Below, piece by piece: positions 24,601 to 32,796 of a DNA stretch of 64,000 bases (position 1 is its first letter; each line of letters starts with the position of its first letter). Origin of the DNA: a virus; IMG/VR virus record IMGVR_UViG_3300027741_000021, positions 62,001-126,000 of that record. One strand, given 5' to 3'. A program made the position numbers and the translations under genes. The notes below the pieces were generated by a model. That model was given only the letters and a program-made list of their open reading frames with translations. It did not search any database and was not told where the DNA came from.

Positions 24601-26052
24601 TCAATCTAAAGTTTTATCTGCAATGAGTTCAAACAATCTTTTTTTATATTCTGAAAAAAACAAAATTGAATGTACATGAGGTCTATGTGTATGCCATAGA
24701 GATGTAGTTGATATCTGTTTATAATTCATATGAAACATGGTAGCAAGTTTTTGAGCTTTATCAGAATTAAGTTCATTATTTTCCCACGATAATGCAAAAG
24801 GATTTTCATTGGTTACTGCTCGATATCCAAATTTTTTATAATCTTTAGTAATTTTACTTTCAAATACCAAGCCATTTTCTTTTTTACCAATGATCAATGG
24901 ACGAACTACAACTGTGTCTAGTTTTATTTCATGCGAAATTAACGCATCTAATGTACGTCTAATAGATTCTTCAGATTCGTAAGGAGTACCAATGATAAAA
25001 CTTCCATGTAAGTGAATGTCTGGATAAGTTTCTTTAATGTGCGATATCATTGCTATTTGATTTTCTCTATTGTATCCTTTACCTATAGCCAATCCAGACT
25101 TTCTGTCAAGTGTTTCAATTCCAAACATCATTTTTCTTATTCCGATGTCATATAACATCTGCATTGTGTTAGGGTGCGTACATATTAAATCTAATCTGGC
25201 ATAACACCAAAATTCTGGTTTGAATGGCAATCCTATTATAACTTCTCGTATTTGTATTAATTTATCAACCGAATCATTGAAAGTATCATCTGTTATATAA
25301 TACTGAGTTATACCATAGTTATTAAAATTATATAATAACTCGTCTGCTATTATTTCTGATTCTTTAATAAAATCTAGCTTTTTCTTTCCGTTCATTGGGT
25401 AAGAACAAAATGCACAACTAAATATGCACCCTCTACCAATTTCAATAGGCAATATGGTGTTATTAACTACGTCTTCGGGTAACCATGTCATTGAGTCGGT
25501 GGTAAATTTATATCCCTCTGCCAGTACATTATTAATAATAATTTTGTTATTGATAATATTTCTATAACTATTTTTTAATGGAGCATTGTCTTTTACATGA
25601 TCAACTAAATTTACTATATTTGCTTCTGCATATCCTAATACCAAAAAATCAGCATATTTGCATTTTAAATCTGCACAAATCATTGGACCACCAACAGTTA
25701 TTTTTACCTTATGGTTTAGTCGTTTGATGTGGTAAAAAATTTGATCATCAAATTCAGCTCCTTGGGGGAACAAATTAAAATTTTCCGCAAGCAAGTCAAC
25801 TTTTTTAGTGTTTAAAATATTATAGAATGTTGTACTGAACCCAATCAAGTAAGTGTTATCACCTACAGTTGTGTCTAGTAATTTACAAATTTCATCAACT
25901 GTAAATTTTGAAGTATGGTGTACTACTAAACATGAGTATCCACTTTTCCGAAGGGTATTTGCTAATTTATATGCACCAATTCCGGGCGATAGTACGTTAT
26001 CATCTTGGATTGTAATTACATCAGTGAAAAGAATAACATTATATTTTGACAT
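24601..26052 (-). CDS. B12-binding-type radical SAM protein
   Basis: 483 residues. The N-terminal 150 residues look like a Rossmann-type cobalamin-binding domain; then IEIGRGCIFSCAFCSYP holds CxxxCxxC for the iron-sulfur cluster (about residue 210), with FGIETLDRKSG and GSFIIGTPYESEES further on as in B12 radical SAM proteins. The gene is clearly AT-richer than its neighbours, hinting at separate acquisition. Reaction unknown; sugar, lipid or peptide methylation possible. GATAAATA 4 bp before the ATG. Confidence 0.82.
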   Translation of the reverse strand: MSKYNVILFTDVITIQDDNVLSPGIGAYKLANTLRKSGYSCLVVHHTSKFTVDEICKLLDTTVGDNTYLIGFSTTFYNILNTKKVDLLAENFNLFPQGAEFDDQIFYHIKRLNHKVKITVGGPMICADLKCKYADFLVLGYAEANIVNLVDHVKDNAPLKNSYRNIINNKIIINNVLAEGYKFTTDSMTWLPEDVVNNTILPIEIGRGCIFSCAFCSYPMNGKKKLDFIKESEIIADELLYNFNNYGITQYYITDDTFNDSVDKLIQIREVIIGLPFKPEFWCYARLDLICTHPNTMQMLYDIGIRKMMFGIETLDRKSGLAIGKGYNRENQIAMISHIKETYPDIHLHGSFIIGTPYESEESIRRTLDALISHEIKLDTVVVRPLIIGKKENGLVFESKITKDYKKFGYRAVTNENPFALSWENNELNSDKAQKLATMFHMNYKQISTTSLWHTHRPHVHSILFFSEYKKRLFELIADKTLD

Positions 26053-26056
26053 GTTT

Positions 26057-26064
26057 TATTTATC
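26057..26064 (-). promoter_or_regulatory. Late-promoter-like box GATAAATA
   Basis: Ends 4 bp before the ATG at 26052. Confidence 0.55.
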
Positions 26065-26248
26065 AAAGAAAAACCCTACCGTATGTAACAACTTCTCAGA
26101 GTGGCAGTTACACAGAGGGCAGGGCCGTGTTATCCGATGGAGTGAAGTTTATACCCGGCCTTTCCTCCAGCTCAAATAAAACATAAGTGTCCTTTGTTAT
26201 TCTTATGTTTATTTATATTAGTTCGACGCTTGTGCGCGAACTCAAGGG
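26065..26248 (-). other. Intergenic stretch with hairpins, no gene seen
   Basis: Contains an inverted repeat AACATAAG/CTTATGTT (about 26180-26214) and GTTCG/CGAAC (about 26221-26241). Could be terminator or tRNA processing signals; no open reading frame or tRNA recognised. Confidence 0.4.
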
Positions 26249-26337
26249 CGGAGAGCAGAGGAGTCGAACCCCATCCCATTTCTGAGAACCTGGTTTTCAA
26301 GGCCAGTCGCAGGACCATCCCCGCTGCATTACTCTCC
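26249..26337 (-). tRNA. tRNA-Ser (TGA)
   Basis: 89 nt with long variable arm. Loop CTTGAAA, TGA reads UCA. Acceptor GGAGAGT/GCTCTCC. CCA is not encoded: bases after the discriminator are CCC. Confidence 0.85.
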
Positions 26338-26481
26338 AAATTGGTGGGATTCGTTTTGAGGCCGGTCCCGGTGAGTAGATCACTACTGCCTGTTACATCG
26401 CATTATTGTACTATTGCTTGCCCAAGGATTTACCGCGGTACCTTGTGACTCATACTGGCGAATGTAACTTCGCCGCTGCTC
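26338..26481 (-). other. Structured spacer between tRNA-Gly and tRNA-Ser
   Basis: Holds GGCGAA/TTCGCC (hairpin at about 26457-26474) and AGTAG/CTACT. A CGAATCCCACCA end at about 26342 looks like a tRNA 3' end without a recognisable body. Possibly a degenerate tRNA. Confidence 0.35.
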
Positions 26482-26556
26482 TGGAGCGGGCAACGAGAAT
26501 CGAACTCGTGACTTAACTTTGGCAAAGTTATGTGTTACCACTAGCACTATGCCCGC
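26482..26556 (-). tRNA. tRNA-Gly (GCC)
   Basis: Loop TTGCCAA, GCC reads GGC and GGU. CCA encoded. Confidence 0.92.
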
Positions 26557-26591
26557 TTATGTTGTTATTATATATTGAATCTTGAATCAAG

Positions 26592-26990
26592 TCAAGAGTT
26601 TTGTTCTTGGCTGGCACAGTTTGGGCACAGCATTTTCAAATTGTTAGGTGCATTGTTGTCTGGATTGCCATCCATGTGATACATCACAAACTTCAACGGC
26701 TTGTTCATGTAGCTGGTTATGTCACAGCACTCACATTGTTGTTCACGTACCTGGGCAGCGTCAGACGCTTTTTGCTGTCGGTATTCTTCTACCACGTCAT
26801 TGACCTTGACTGCCACTGGTACTGTTTCCATAACCTTGGCCAACTGCTGTACTTCAAACGGAACCAATGAGTTTCTTGCTGCCTCTGATGCCTGGCACCG
26901 GGTACTGCAAAACCCAGGTGTACGCCGCTCTTGAGACCAAAGATACCGATTTCTACAATGTTCACAGTAATAGGGTTGATGCACAGTCAT
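26592..26990 (-). CDS. HNH-like zinc protein
   Basis: 132 residues. N-terminal CEHC...C...C zinc ribbon; C-terminal CECC...YHMDGNPDNNAPNNLKMLCPNC resembles the HNH ending (H-DGN-N-NL-LCPNC). Probably an HNH-type nuclease or regulator. AATAAATA box 4 bp before the ATG. Confidence 0.7.
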   Translation of the reverse strand: MTVHQPYYCEHCRNRYLWSQERRTPGFCSTRCQASEAARNSLVPFEVQQLAKVMETVPVAVKVNDVVEEYRQQKASDAAQVREQQCECCDITSYMNKPLKFVMYHMDGNPDNNAPNNLKMLCPNCASQEQNS

Positions 26991-26994
26991 ATAG

Positions 26995-27002
26995 TATTTA
27001 TT
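26995..27002 (-). promoter_or_regulatory. Late-promoter-like box AATAAATA
   Basis: Ends 4 bp before the ATG at 26990. Confidence 0.5.
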
Positions 27003-27024
27003 CTAAATATGGATGCTGCGGCCC

Positions 27025-27032
27025 AATAAATA
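27025..27032 (+). promoter_or_regulatory. Late-promoter-like box AATAAATA
   Basis: Plus strand, ends 6 bp before the ATG at 27039. Divergent from the box at 26995. Confidence 0.5.
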
Positions 27033-27038
27033 TTTGCC

Positions 27039-27323
27039 ATGCTAAAACAACGTATACCATTGAATCTTCGACGCAGGATCGTCGAACGCGACGGCTTGCA
27101 TTGTGTGTACTGTGATGAGGATCTGTCAGATTCTGAGATACATATGGATCATGTGATTCCAGAATCAAAAGGTGGAGAAACCACTTACCACAATCTACAA
27201 GTTACTTGTCGCAAGTGCAATCTAGCAAAAGGTGTGCTATCTGAACACGAGTTCTCTAAGAGATTGAGAACTCGTGCAATGAACATCCTTTACAGACTTG
27301 GGCCTACAGCAGACCTTCCGTAG
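27039..27323 (+). CDS. HNH endonuclease
   Basis: 94 residues: ERDGLHCVYC (zinc), MDHVIPESKGGETTYHNLQVTCRKCN is a textbook HNH nuclease core with the D-H pair and CxxC. Opposite strand to most genes and convergent with 27304-27876 by 20 bp. Free-standing HNH genes often behave as mobile elements in phages. Confidence 0.88.
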   Translation: MLKQRIPLNLRRRIVERDGLHCVYCDEDLSDSEIHMDHVIPESKGGETTYHNLQVTCRKCNLAKGVLSEHEFSKRLRTRAMNILYRLGPTADLP

Positions 27324-27876
27324 TCAACACAGTGACCACATCGGCACTGAGTTCAATCTCAGTACGAACGTTGATTTCCAACAATTCGTCTTGTAACTTT
27401 TGCTTGGCCTTCTTGCCCATGCTCACAGCAGTACGGAAACCTGCAATATCTTCTTGAGTGAAGATAGAAGTATCCACAGTAGCGTCGTGTCCGTAGTACA
27501 AACTACGAGAGTCTTCTTTGCGATTACGCAGTTTGTCCATCTTGCCTGCCACAACCTCTGCACTATCGCGCACAGTCTTGCCTGACAATTCGGCAAGGTA
27601 CTGGATCTTCTTGTCCATCAAGGCCACATCGGCCAGCTTGACATCCACACCTTGTGCCGCATTGGCCTGGCTCACTGCCTTGCGGATATCGTACAGGCTG
27701 TTGAGCAATCCGCGATGACGTTCTTGGTTGGCAACAAAGGCTTCACGTGCCTTGGCAATTTCGTCTTCGGCTGTTTGGAATTCGTTGACTTTGATTTCAG
27801 TGTCAAATTTGATACTTTTGATTGCTTCCTGAACACTCAGTTGCAATGCGTTGGCTTTACGTAGATTGATTTTCAT
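27304..27876 (-). CDS. Coiled-coil-type phage protein, unknown function
   Basis: About 190 residues, long charged helices (KANALQLSVQEAI, HRGLLNSLYDIRKAV). ATG at 27876 chosen; an ATG four codons upstream is equally readable. Preceded by a 5' region of about 270 nt with its own promoter (28155-28183). Function not recognised. Confidence 0.7.
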   Translation of the reverse strand: MKINLRKANALQLSVQEAIKSIKFDTEIKVNEFQTAEDEIAKAREAFVANQERHRGLLNSLYDIRKAVSQANAAQGVDVKLADVALMDKKIQYLAELSGKTVRDSAEVVAGKMDKLRNRKEDSRSLYYGHDATVDTSIFTQEDIAGFRTAVSMGKKAKQKLQDELLEINVRTEIELSADVVTVLTTEGLL

Positions 27877-27888
27877 AATTTCTTTCAT

Positions 27889-28148
27889 TAAACAATAAGG
27901 GTGGCAAGACCCAAGTCAAGTCACAGACTAAGCAAGGTGCAATACGCAACATGCAAAATACAAACCACAGTGGCCTGCGTATGTCCGGTTATCAAAGTGC
28001 AGATGTCTATAATAGGTCCGGTTCACACAAGCACGATCCAGGTTTCCCCAGAGGCCATTTTAAGTGTCAGCTGTTAAGGCTGGTCGGAATAATCCAACAG
28101 TTGTCTGTTCTAATCTACTCAAATCTTGCCTGCCAGCTTGCGCTGACA
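27889..28148 (-). ncRNA. Structured 5' leader or non-coding RNA
   Basis: About 260 nt with no gene between a promoter and 27304-27876. Hairpins seen near its 5' end: GUCAGC-GCAA-GCUGGC (GNRA tetraloop, about 28129-28144), then CUG-UUGG / CCGA-C-CAG around 28080-28100. Could be a leader controlling the downstream gene or a separate RNA. Confidence 0.45.
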
Positions 28149-28154
28149 AAACTA

Positions 28155-28183
28155 ATTATATGCGAAACAGCGACGGAAATCAA
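28155..28183 (-). promoter_or_regulatory. Sigma-70-like promoter
   Basis: -35 TTGATT, 17 bp, -10 TATAAT, overlapping the gap below the YkuK-like gene. Start near 28148. Confidence 0.65.
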
Positions 28184-28192
28184 CTGTTTTGG

Positions 28193-28675
28193 TTAAGCTG
28201 CTCGGCGATTGCTCAACACCCAATCCAGTCTGTCAGCAGCATAGCTGGCAGCAAAGGCTCGAGGTTTGACCATTGGAATCACATTGCAAGTGCCTTTGAT
28301 GTAACCAATTGCTTGGTTAACCACCACGGAGCTCTTGTGCATCTGATCAGGGTTGATGTCCAAGTGTACTTCCACCAGTCGGTCTTCTAGTACATCACTC
28401 ATCTTTTGAAACAGTTCTGATACCTTGTACACTTCGTTCATGAGTCTCATAGCAGGCTTGTCGCTGCGTTGATCCCAATCACGTTCACGTTGTACTTCAC
28501 CAAAGATTTTGCAGCCATGGCAGCTATCAATGTGTACAACCACTGCCAGCGCATAGTCTGCGTACCATACGCCATTGACTTTTACTCGTTCGCTGTCGCA
28601 GCCTAGATACACCGAAGTTTCTGGACTTTGAGCAGTGATAAATTCTTTGACCTGAGCCATGTCCATTTTTTTCAT
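28193..28675 (-). CDS. YkuK-like protein (DUF458, RNase H fold)
   Basis: 160 residues. VYLGCDSERVKVNGVWYADYALAV and the later LVEVHLDINPD fit the DUF458/YkuK family, which is thought to have an RNase H-like fold; the acidic residues (GCDSE, HLD) are in place. Nucleic-acid processing is likely but unproven. ATTAAATA box 14 bp upstream. Confidence 0.78.
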   Translation of the reverse strand: MKKMDMAQVKEFITAQSPETSVYLGCDSERVKVNGVWYADYALAVVVHIDSCHGCKIFGEVQRERDWDQRSDKPAMRLMNEVYKVSELFQKMSDVLEDRLVEVHLDINPDQMHKSSVVVNQAIGYIKGTCNVIPMVKPRAFAASYAADRLDWVLSNRRAA

Positions 28676-28689
28676 AATTTACTTTCTTT

Positions 28690-28697
28690 TATTTAAT
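28690..28697 (-). promoter_or_regulatory. Late-promoter-like box ATTAAATA
   Basis: 14 bp before the ATG at 28675, leaving room for an AAGAAAG ribosome site. Confidence 0.35.
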
Positions 28698-28719
28698 TAG
28701 TGTAGATAATTCTGAGGTC

Positions 28720-28727
28720 GATAAATA
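28720..28727 (+). promoter_or_regulatory. Late-promoter-like box GATAAATA
   Basis: Plus strand, ends 5 bp before the ATG at 28733. Confidence 0.55.
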
Positions 28728-28732
28728 GTACA

Positions 28733-29866
28733 ATGTCTAAAACTATTATCTTAAATTCAACAAATTCTTTTTTAGAGTGGGCGGCTGAATCAGCTGCCAT
28801 CAAGAAAGTGAATATAGTTATTTTTTCGATAGATCATTGGCAAGATAACATTACAGTATGGGATGATGATCAACTTGACCAATCTCCAATTAGAATATTT
28901 CAAAAATTTGTCCAGGAGCATGCTGACTGTAAATTTCTGTTATTTTCTACAATAATCAACTTTGAATCACAGTTTGATCATTTGCACAATGTTAGAGTTG
29001 TGTATTGGGGTCCTGATTTTATTAGAGATGCTCGAAATACACATTTATTATACCGTCCGGCATCCACTAAAAATTTTAATGAATACTCTCATCATTGGAT
29101 TGTACTTTGTAGGATGATGAGAGAACATCGTGTACTATTGATGTTATTGTTGTTAGGAAAAGATCTAGAAAAAACAGGACTGATTAAAGCTAGTGTTCCT
29201 AAATCACTTCATTCAAACAATTCAATTGATGACTATTTAAGAATGATCAACTGTCAACATTTATGTGACGAAATCATACATTCGCAGCGAAGTCATATCT
29301 ATCAAAAAGGGTTTGATAAAATTATTCAAAATGCACCAAACAATTTTCTAGGGTTTAGATCAAATCATACGGAAGATGACTTTTCATTTAAAGACTCTGA
29401 TAACGGACAAAATTTTAATTGTCTAAGAACTGATTATCAAAACAGTCTAATAGAAATCATTGTTGAAACTATATTTTTTCATAACAATGGGTTGGTAAGT
29501 GAAAAATTTGCCAACTGCGTTTATGGTTTTAATTTTTTTATTGCATTGGCAAGTCCGGGATACGTCGAACATCTGCGACAGTTAGGATTTGATGTATTTG
29601 ATGATGTGATTGATCACTCATACGATCAAATCGTAAATCCTTACGATCGACTCGAAGCCTCCATTGAATCTAATAGAAAAATTTTACAAGATAAACAATT
29701 TGCATTTGACCAATGGACCAACTGTAAATTCCGGATGCAATCTAATTTAGAACAGTTGATAAAACTTATGAAAAGTTCTTATATCTTCAGATTACCAGGT
29801 AATCTTAAAACATGGGCCGACGCTAACATAACTATTGAAAATTTTGACACAATACTACTGCCTTGA
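28733..29866 (+). CDS. Exostosin/fucosyltransferase-like glycosyltransferase
   Basis: 377 residues, AT-rich. The late segment VSEKFANCVYGFNFFIALASP...LRQLGFDVFDDVIDHSYD parallels TEK...FQTFGDFWDESYD in the genes at 896 and 2080, so all three share one fold. Opposite strand; GATAAATA upstream. Sugar unknown. Confidence 0.6.
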   Translation: MSKTIILNSTNSFLEWAAESAAIKKVNIVIFSIDHWQDNITVWDDDQLDQSPIRIFQKFVQEHADCKFLLFSTIINFESQFDHLHNVRVVYWGPDFIRDARNTHLLYRPASTKNFNEYSHHWIVLCRMMREHRVLLMLLLLGKDLEKTGLIKASVPKSLHSNNSIDDYLRMINCQHLCDEIIHSQRSHIYQKGFDKIIQNAPNNFLGFRSNHTEDDFSFKDSDNGQNFNCLRTDYQNSLIEIIVETIFFHNNGLVSEKFANCVYGFNFFIALASPGYVEHLRQLGFDVFDDVIDHSYDQIVNPYDRLEASIESNRKILQDKQFAFDQWTNCKFRMQSNLEQLIKLMKSSYIFRLPGNLKTWADANITIENFDTILLP

Positions 29867-29871
29867 CTAAT

Positions 29872-29945
29872 TGGCGTACCCACTAGGACTCGAACCTAGA
29901 CTGACGGTTTTGGAGACCGCGATGCTGCCATTACACTATGGATAC
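29872..29945 (-). tRNA. tRNA-Trp (CCA)
   Basis: Loop CTCCAAA, anticodon CCA reads UGG. Encoded 3' CCA. Confidence 0.92.
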
Positions 29946-29952
29946 ATAAACG

Positions 29953-29990
29953 TGGTGGAAACGTTGAGATTTGAACTTACGAGAGTTATC
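29953..29990 (-). pseudogene. 3' remnant of a tRNA
   Basis: GTTTCCACCA end preceded by GTTCAAAT, a T-loop-like sequence, just downstream of the oxygenase-like gene; no 5' half is present. Likely a truncated tRNA. Confidence 0.45.
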
Positions 29991-29996
29991 TTCTAT

Positions 29997-30626
29997 CTAA
30001 TATTTTTCGGCAATCAATTCAGCAATTTTGTCTGAATGAACTCCTATACTAATTGCAATTCGAGAATCAGTTATATTTTGTACACTGTGTATGATGTTGG
30101 TTTTTATCATAGCCCATGAATTAATTGGTATCTCAATCTGGGACATCTCTACCAGTGCAGTTGAATCCAAAGCCACTGTATGGGGAAGTCTAACAAGATC
30201 TTCTCCTGGCTGTTGCCACCAATGAGTAGTGACTGGACTTTTGGGATTCCCACTTTTTATAAGATATAGCATTGTATATTTGCCTCTTGCGCTACCATCG
30301 GTATGCGGCAACAATGCAGATACAAAACCAGTCACGCTGGTGCAATATTGAACTCCGGTAGTAATACTAGAGTTGTTTAATTCGTTGATATTTTTGTATA
30401 ACCACTCATCAAGTGTAGGATTAATTGGACCGGTGACTGGAGTTCTATAATATAATGCCCCGTCTTGTGTTGACCCATCACTTACAATAACCTTGTGTTG
30501 TGTTAGTTCTTGTTTATTGGCAACTGTAGTTGAGTTATCAACATTGTTTGAGTCAACATACACTATTTGATCAAGCAATTCAGACGGGATTACAGGAAGC
30601 TGATTTAAAAATTTAAAATATTGCAT
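29997..30626 (-). CDS. 2OG-Fe(II) oxygenase-like protein
   Basis: 209 residues. LLPHTDGSARGKYTMLYLI (HxD), then IIHSVQNITDSRIAISIG (distal His and Arg) follow the HxD...H...R layout of 2-oxoglutarate/Fe(II) oxygenases such as phage-type prolyl hydroxylases. The target is unknown. Confidence 0.65.
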   Translation of the reverse strand: MQYFKFLNQLPVIPSELLDQIVYVDSNNVDNSTTVANKQELTQHKVIVSDGSTQDGALYYRTPVTGPINPTLDEWLYKNINELNNSSITTGVQYCTSVTGFVSALLPHTDGSARGKYTMLYLIKSGNPKSPVTTHWWQQPGEDLVRLPHTVALDSTALVEMSQIEIPINSWAMIKTNIIHSVQNITDSRIAISIGVHSDKIAELIAEKY

Positions 30627-30644
30627 ACAAAATGAACCTAATGT

Positions 30645-30652
30645 TATTTAAC
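30645..30652 (-). promoter_or_regulatory. Late-promoter-like box GTTAAATA
   Basis: 18 bp before the ATG at 30626, overlapping the stop of the SGNH-like gene. Confidence 0.35.
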
Positions 30653-31478
30653 AAATATTGTTTTTTAAATATTGAGAATATAGCAAATCAGCAAAATACG
30701 CATTCCATTCATGGCCAAAGTGTATTTTATCTCGGGCTCTGGGAAATCTAAATTCGTGTCCTAGAGTATTATCAGTAGGGCCCAATGGAACAACGTCACG
30801 TTCGTAAGCGTAAACATCAAAAGACTCCAGATCTTCATTTTTACATAAATTGATTTCTTGTAGTGGTATTTTTCTATTTTTGCAAATTTCTTGTAACATA
30901 ATGCGATTTTTATCATAATGATACTTTAAATAGCTATTGTCATTGAATATGTCAGCTGCCTGTTCCAAACGTTTACTGCTGTTGGTATGACCATCATAGG
31001 TTTCTAAGAATATTTTATACGGCAGATATCGACGTTTGATAGAAATTTCTCTTGAAGAAATAAACGGCCATTGCACAAACACTGCTCGAGGACATAAAAC
31101 ATCAATGGTTTTGGCAATTGCTCTAACCACATAGTCACTGCTAGCAGCAGCAAGACCTAAATTGTATAACTTGGTATTGGGAAATTTCTCTCTCAACATG
31201 TGTGGCCAAGTGTGTTCAACAGGGCATCCGATACCAATGGTGCAACTGTCTCCGATGGCTATTATGGAATCTCGTCCATCGTTAACAAACTCGTCTGATC
31301 TGAACCCGTGCGTGTTCCACCGGTAAGTAATGTCAGTGTCAGAGTAGATGCTGTTGGGATTTATTCCAGGACAATCTCTACGATACCAATAACTGGTATT
31401 GGTATTTTCTGGCCCACCGGGCACCCCTACAACACTAAAAATTCCTTGGTCCCAATTGTTAAAATCTGAAGTTAGCAT
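30648..31478 (-). CDS. SGNH/GDSL-type hydrolase-like protein
   Basis: 276 residues. IIAIGDSCTIGIGCP carries the GDS nucleophile block near residue 70; KIHFGHEWN near the end supplies a D...H pair (RDKIHFGH). Likely esterase or acyl-group enzyme on a glycan. Overlaps the gene upstream by 7 bp. Confidence 0.75.
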   Translation of the reverse strand: MLTSDFNNWDQGIFSVVGVPGGPENTNTSYWYRRDCPGINPNSIYSDTDITYRWNTHGFRSDEFVNDGRDSIIAIGDSCTIGIGCPVEHTWPHMLREKFPNTKLYNLGLAAASSDYVVRAIAKTIDVLCPRAVFVQWPFISSREISIKRRYLPYKIFLETYDGHTNSSKRLEQAADIFNDNSYLKYHYDKNRIMLQEICKNRKIPLQEINLCKNEDLESFDVYAYERDVVPLGPTDNTLGHEFRFPRARDKIHFGHEWNAYFADLLYSQYLKNNIC

Positions 31479-32155
31479 AGATTGTGTAAATCCAGTTTGT
31501 GCCTAAGTCTAATGCTAAGGCTAGTTCTTGGCAGTTTACCCAAATTAATTGCTCGGTGTGGAATAGTCACATTCAGATATATTGGTTGCGTTAGACTTGC
31601 TCGTGCCACTTCAACTGCCGAAGAATCGTCATATGCCATACTACTATTTGACCAATTCATCACAATATTTTTCATTGATTCCGATGGAGAATCAACAAAA
31701 TCTGCGGTTATAGATTTGTCACCTAATTTTGTTGTTGAATACCAAACTGTGTAGGAATCATCATAATTTAACAAAGGAACGTTAATGGCTTCGCCGGTTA
31801 CATCTAACATTAAATCAAATGGAACATCACCGTCACGGTCAGTGTCTACGTGTATGGGAAACATTTTAAGACCATTGCTGGAAACAACAATCCAGGCCAC
31901 CGCAAAAATATCACGAAATTGTATATTTTTACTAGATAACCAATCCGCAAATATGGGACATGCATTTTTAAATTCTTTAAGTTTGCGTAAATATTTTGTG
32001 CCAACTTCACTTTTGTTGTTGATCAACCCAGTTGATGTAGTATCCAAATCAATCATTGACACGTATAATGGGCAAGTGGTTCTTAGATAGGTATCAATTT
32101 CTGCAGACATCTGCTGCAGATTTGGAGCGGTAAGTGTTTTGTAATATGGTAACAT
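31472..32155 (-). CDS. Oxygenase-like phage protein
   Basis: 227 residues. FPIHVDTDRDG (HxD) and later NVTIPHRAINLGKLPRTSLSIRLRH (His then Arg) resemble the layout of the gene at 29997, so these may be related 2OG-type proteins. The ATG lies near an ATAGGTTA/TAACCTAT inverted repeat (32157-32188). Confidence 0.55.
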   Translation of the reverse strand: MLPYYKTLTAPNLQQMSAEIDTYLRTTCPLYVSMIDLDTTSTGLINNKSEVGTKYLRKLKEFKNACPIFADWLSSKNIQFRDIFAVAWIVVSSNGLKMFPIHVDTDRDGDVPFDLMLDVTGEAINVPLLNYDDSYTVWYSTTKLGDKSITADFVDSPSESMKNIVMNWSNSSMAYDDSSAVEVARASLTQPIYLNVTIPHRAINLGKLPRTSLSIRLRHKLDLHNLC

Positions 32156-32156
32156 G

Positions 32157-32191
32157 ATAGGTTAAATTATACTCTGTAATATAACCTATTT
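32157..32191 (-). promoter_or_regulatory. Inverted repeat around a TATAAT-like box
   Basis: ATAGGTTA/TAACCTAT (8 bp) flanking AATTATACTC, just before the ATG at 32155. Could be an operator or hairpin; the -35 is weak. Confidence 0.35.
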
Positions 32192-32222
32192 AGTTTGGCA
32201 ATATGACAAATTTAAATAATTA

Positions 32223-32314
32223 TGGTACCAGCGGAGAGATTCGAACTCTCTCAAGAACGCTAATCTGGCGCTAAAAGGCTTATAAGACCTCTCTGACTAC
32301 CCAGTCTCGCTGGC
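32223..32314 (-). tRNA. Class II tRNA with anticodon read as TAT (isotype unclear)
   Basis: 92 nt with a long variable arm; acceptor GCCAGCG/CGCTGGT, encoded CCA. The anticodon stem GAGGT/GCCTT leaves a 7-nt loop CTTATAA, giving TAT (AUA). Long variable arms normally mark Leu, Ser or Tyr, so the amino acid is uncertain. Confidence 0.7.
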
Positions 32315-32320
32315 ATTGTT

Positions 32321-32395
32321 TGGTCCGGCGTAACAGAATCGAACTGCTATCTAGGGAGTAGAAATCCCCTGTATTATCCATTATACTAACGCCAG
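32321..32395 (-). tRNA. tRNA-Arg (TCT)
   Basis: Loop TTTCTAC, TCT reads AGA. CCA encoded. Confidence 0.9.
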
Positions 32396-32397
32396 AT

Positions 32398-32435
32398 AAA
32401 TTTACTTTGGTATTCTCTGTAAATTTACTTTGGTA
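32398..32435 (-). repeat. Direct repeat AAATTTACTTTGGTATT
   Basis: Two 17-bp copies separated by 7 bp between tRNA-Arg (TCT) and tRNA-Leu (TAA). Probably a slipped duplication. Confidence 0.85.
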
Positions 32436-32436
32436 T

Positions 32437-32523
32437 TGGTGCGACTGGCCGGGATCGAACCGGCACGCCCTCACAGGCGTCAGATTTTAAGTCTGGTGCG
32501 GCTACCAATTACGCCACAGTCGC
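32437..32523 (-). tRNA. tRNA-Leu (TAA)
   Basis: 87 nt, long variable arm, loop CTTAAAA, TAA reads UUA. CCA encoded. Confidence 0.92.
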
Positions 32524-32527
32524 TTGT

Positions 32528-32601
32528 TGGTCTCGGTAGGAAGAATCGAACTTCCGCTTCATGCTCCCAAAGCACGGGTGATACCATTTCACTATACCGA
32601 G
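32528..32601 (-). tRNA. tRNA-Pro (TGG)
   Basis: Loop TTTGGGA, TGG reads CCA. CCA encoded. Confidence 0.92.
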
Positions 32602-32608
32602 TATTAAT

Positions 32609-32686
32609 TGGAGCAACGGGAGGGATTTGAACCCCCGGTTTTACGGATTTGCAATCCGTTGCATTGGGCCGCTCTGCCACCGTTGC
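32609..32686 (-). tRNA. tRNA-Cys (GCA)
   Basis: Loop TTGCAAA, GCA reads UGC/UGU. CCA encoded. Confidence 0.92.
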
Positions 32687-32690
32687 ATAT

Positions 32691-32766
32691 TGGTACCTGG
32701 TGACAGACTCGAACTGTCATCGCTCTCCGTGTAAAGGAGACGTATAACCTCTCTACGCAACCAGGC
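32691..32766 (-). tRNA. tRNA-Val (TAC)
   Basis: Loop TTTACAC, TAC reads GUA. CCA encoded. Confidence 0.9.
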
Positions 32767-32796
32767 AGTTTTTTTGTTTTGAATTGTTAAAATCTA

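Noticed and set aside
28016-28022. Plus-strand promoter around TATAAT at 28010-28015
   Set aside because: No usable -35 at 16-18 bp; the minus-strand promoter at 28155 is better and fits the gene order.
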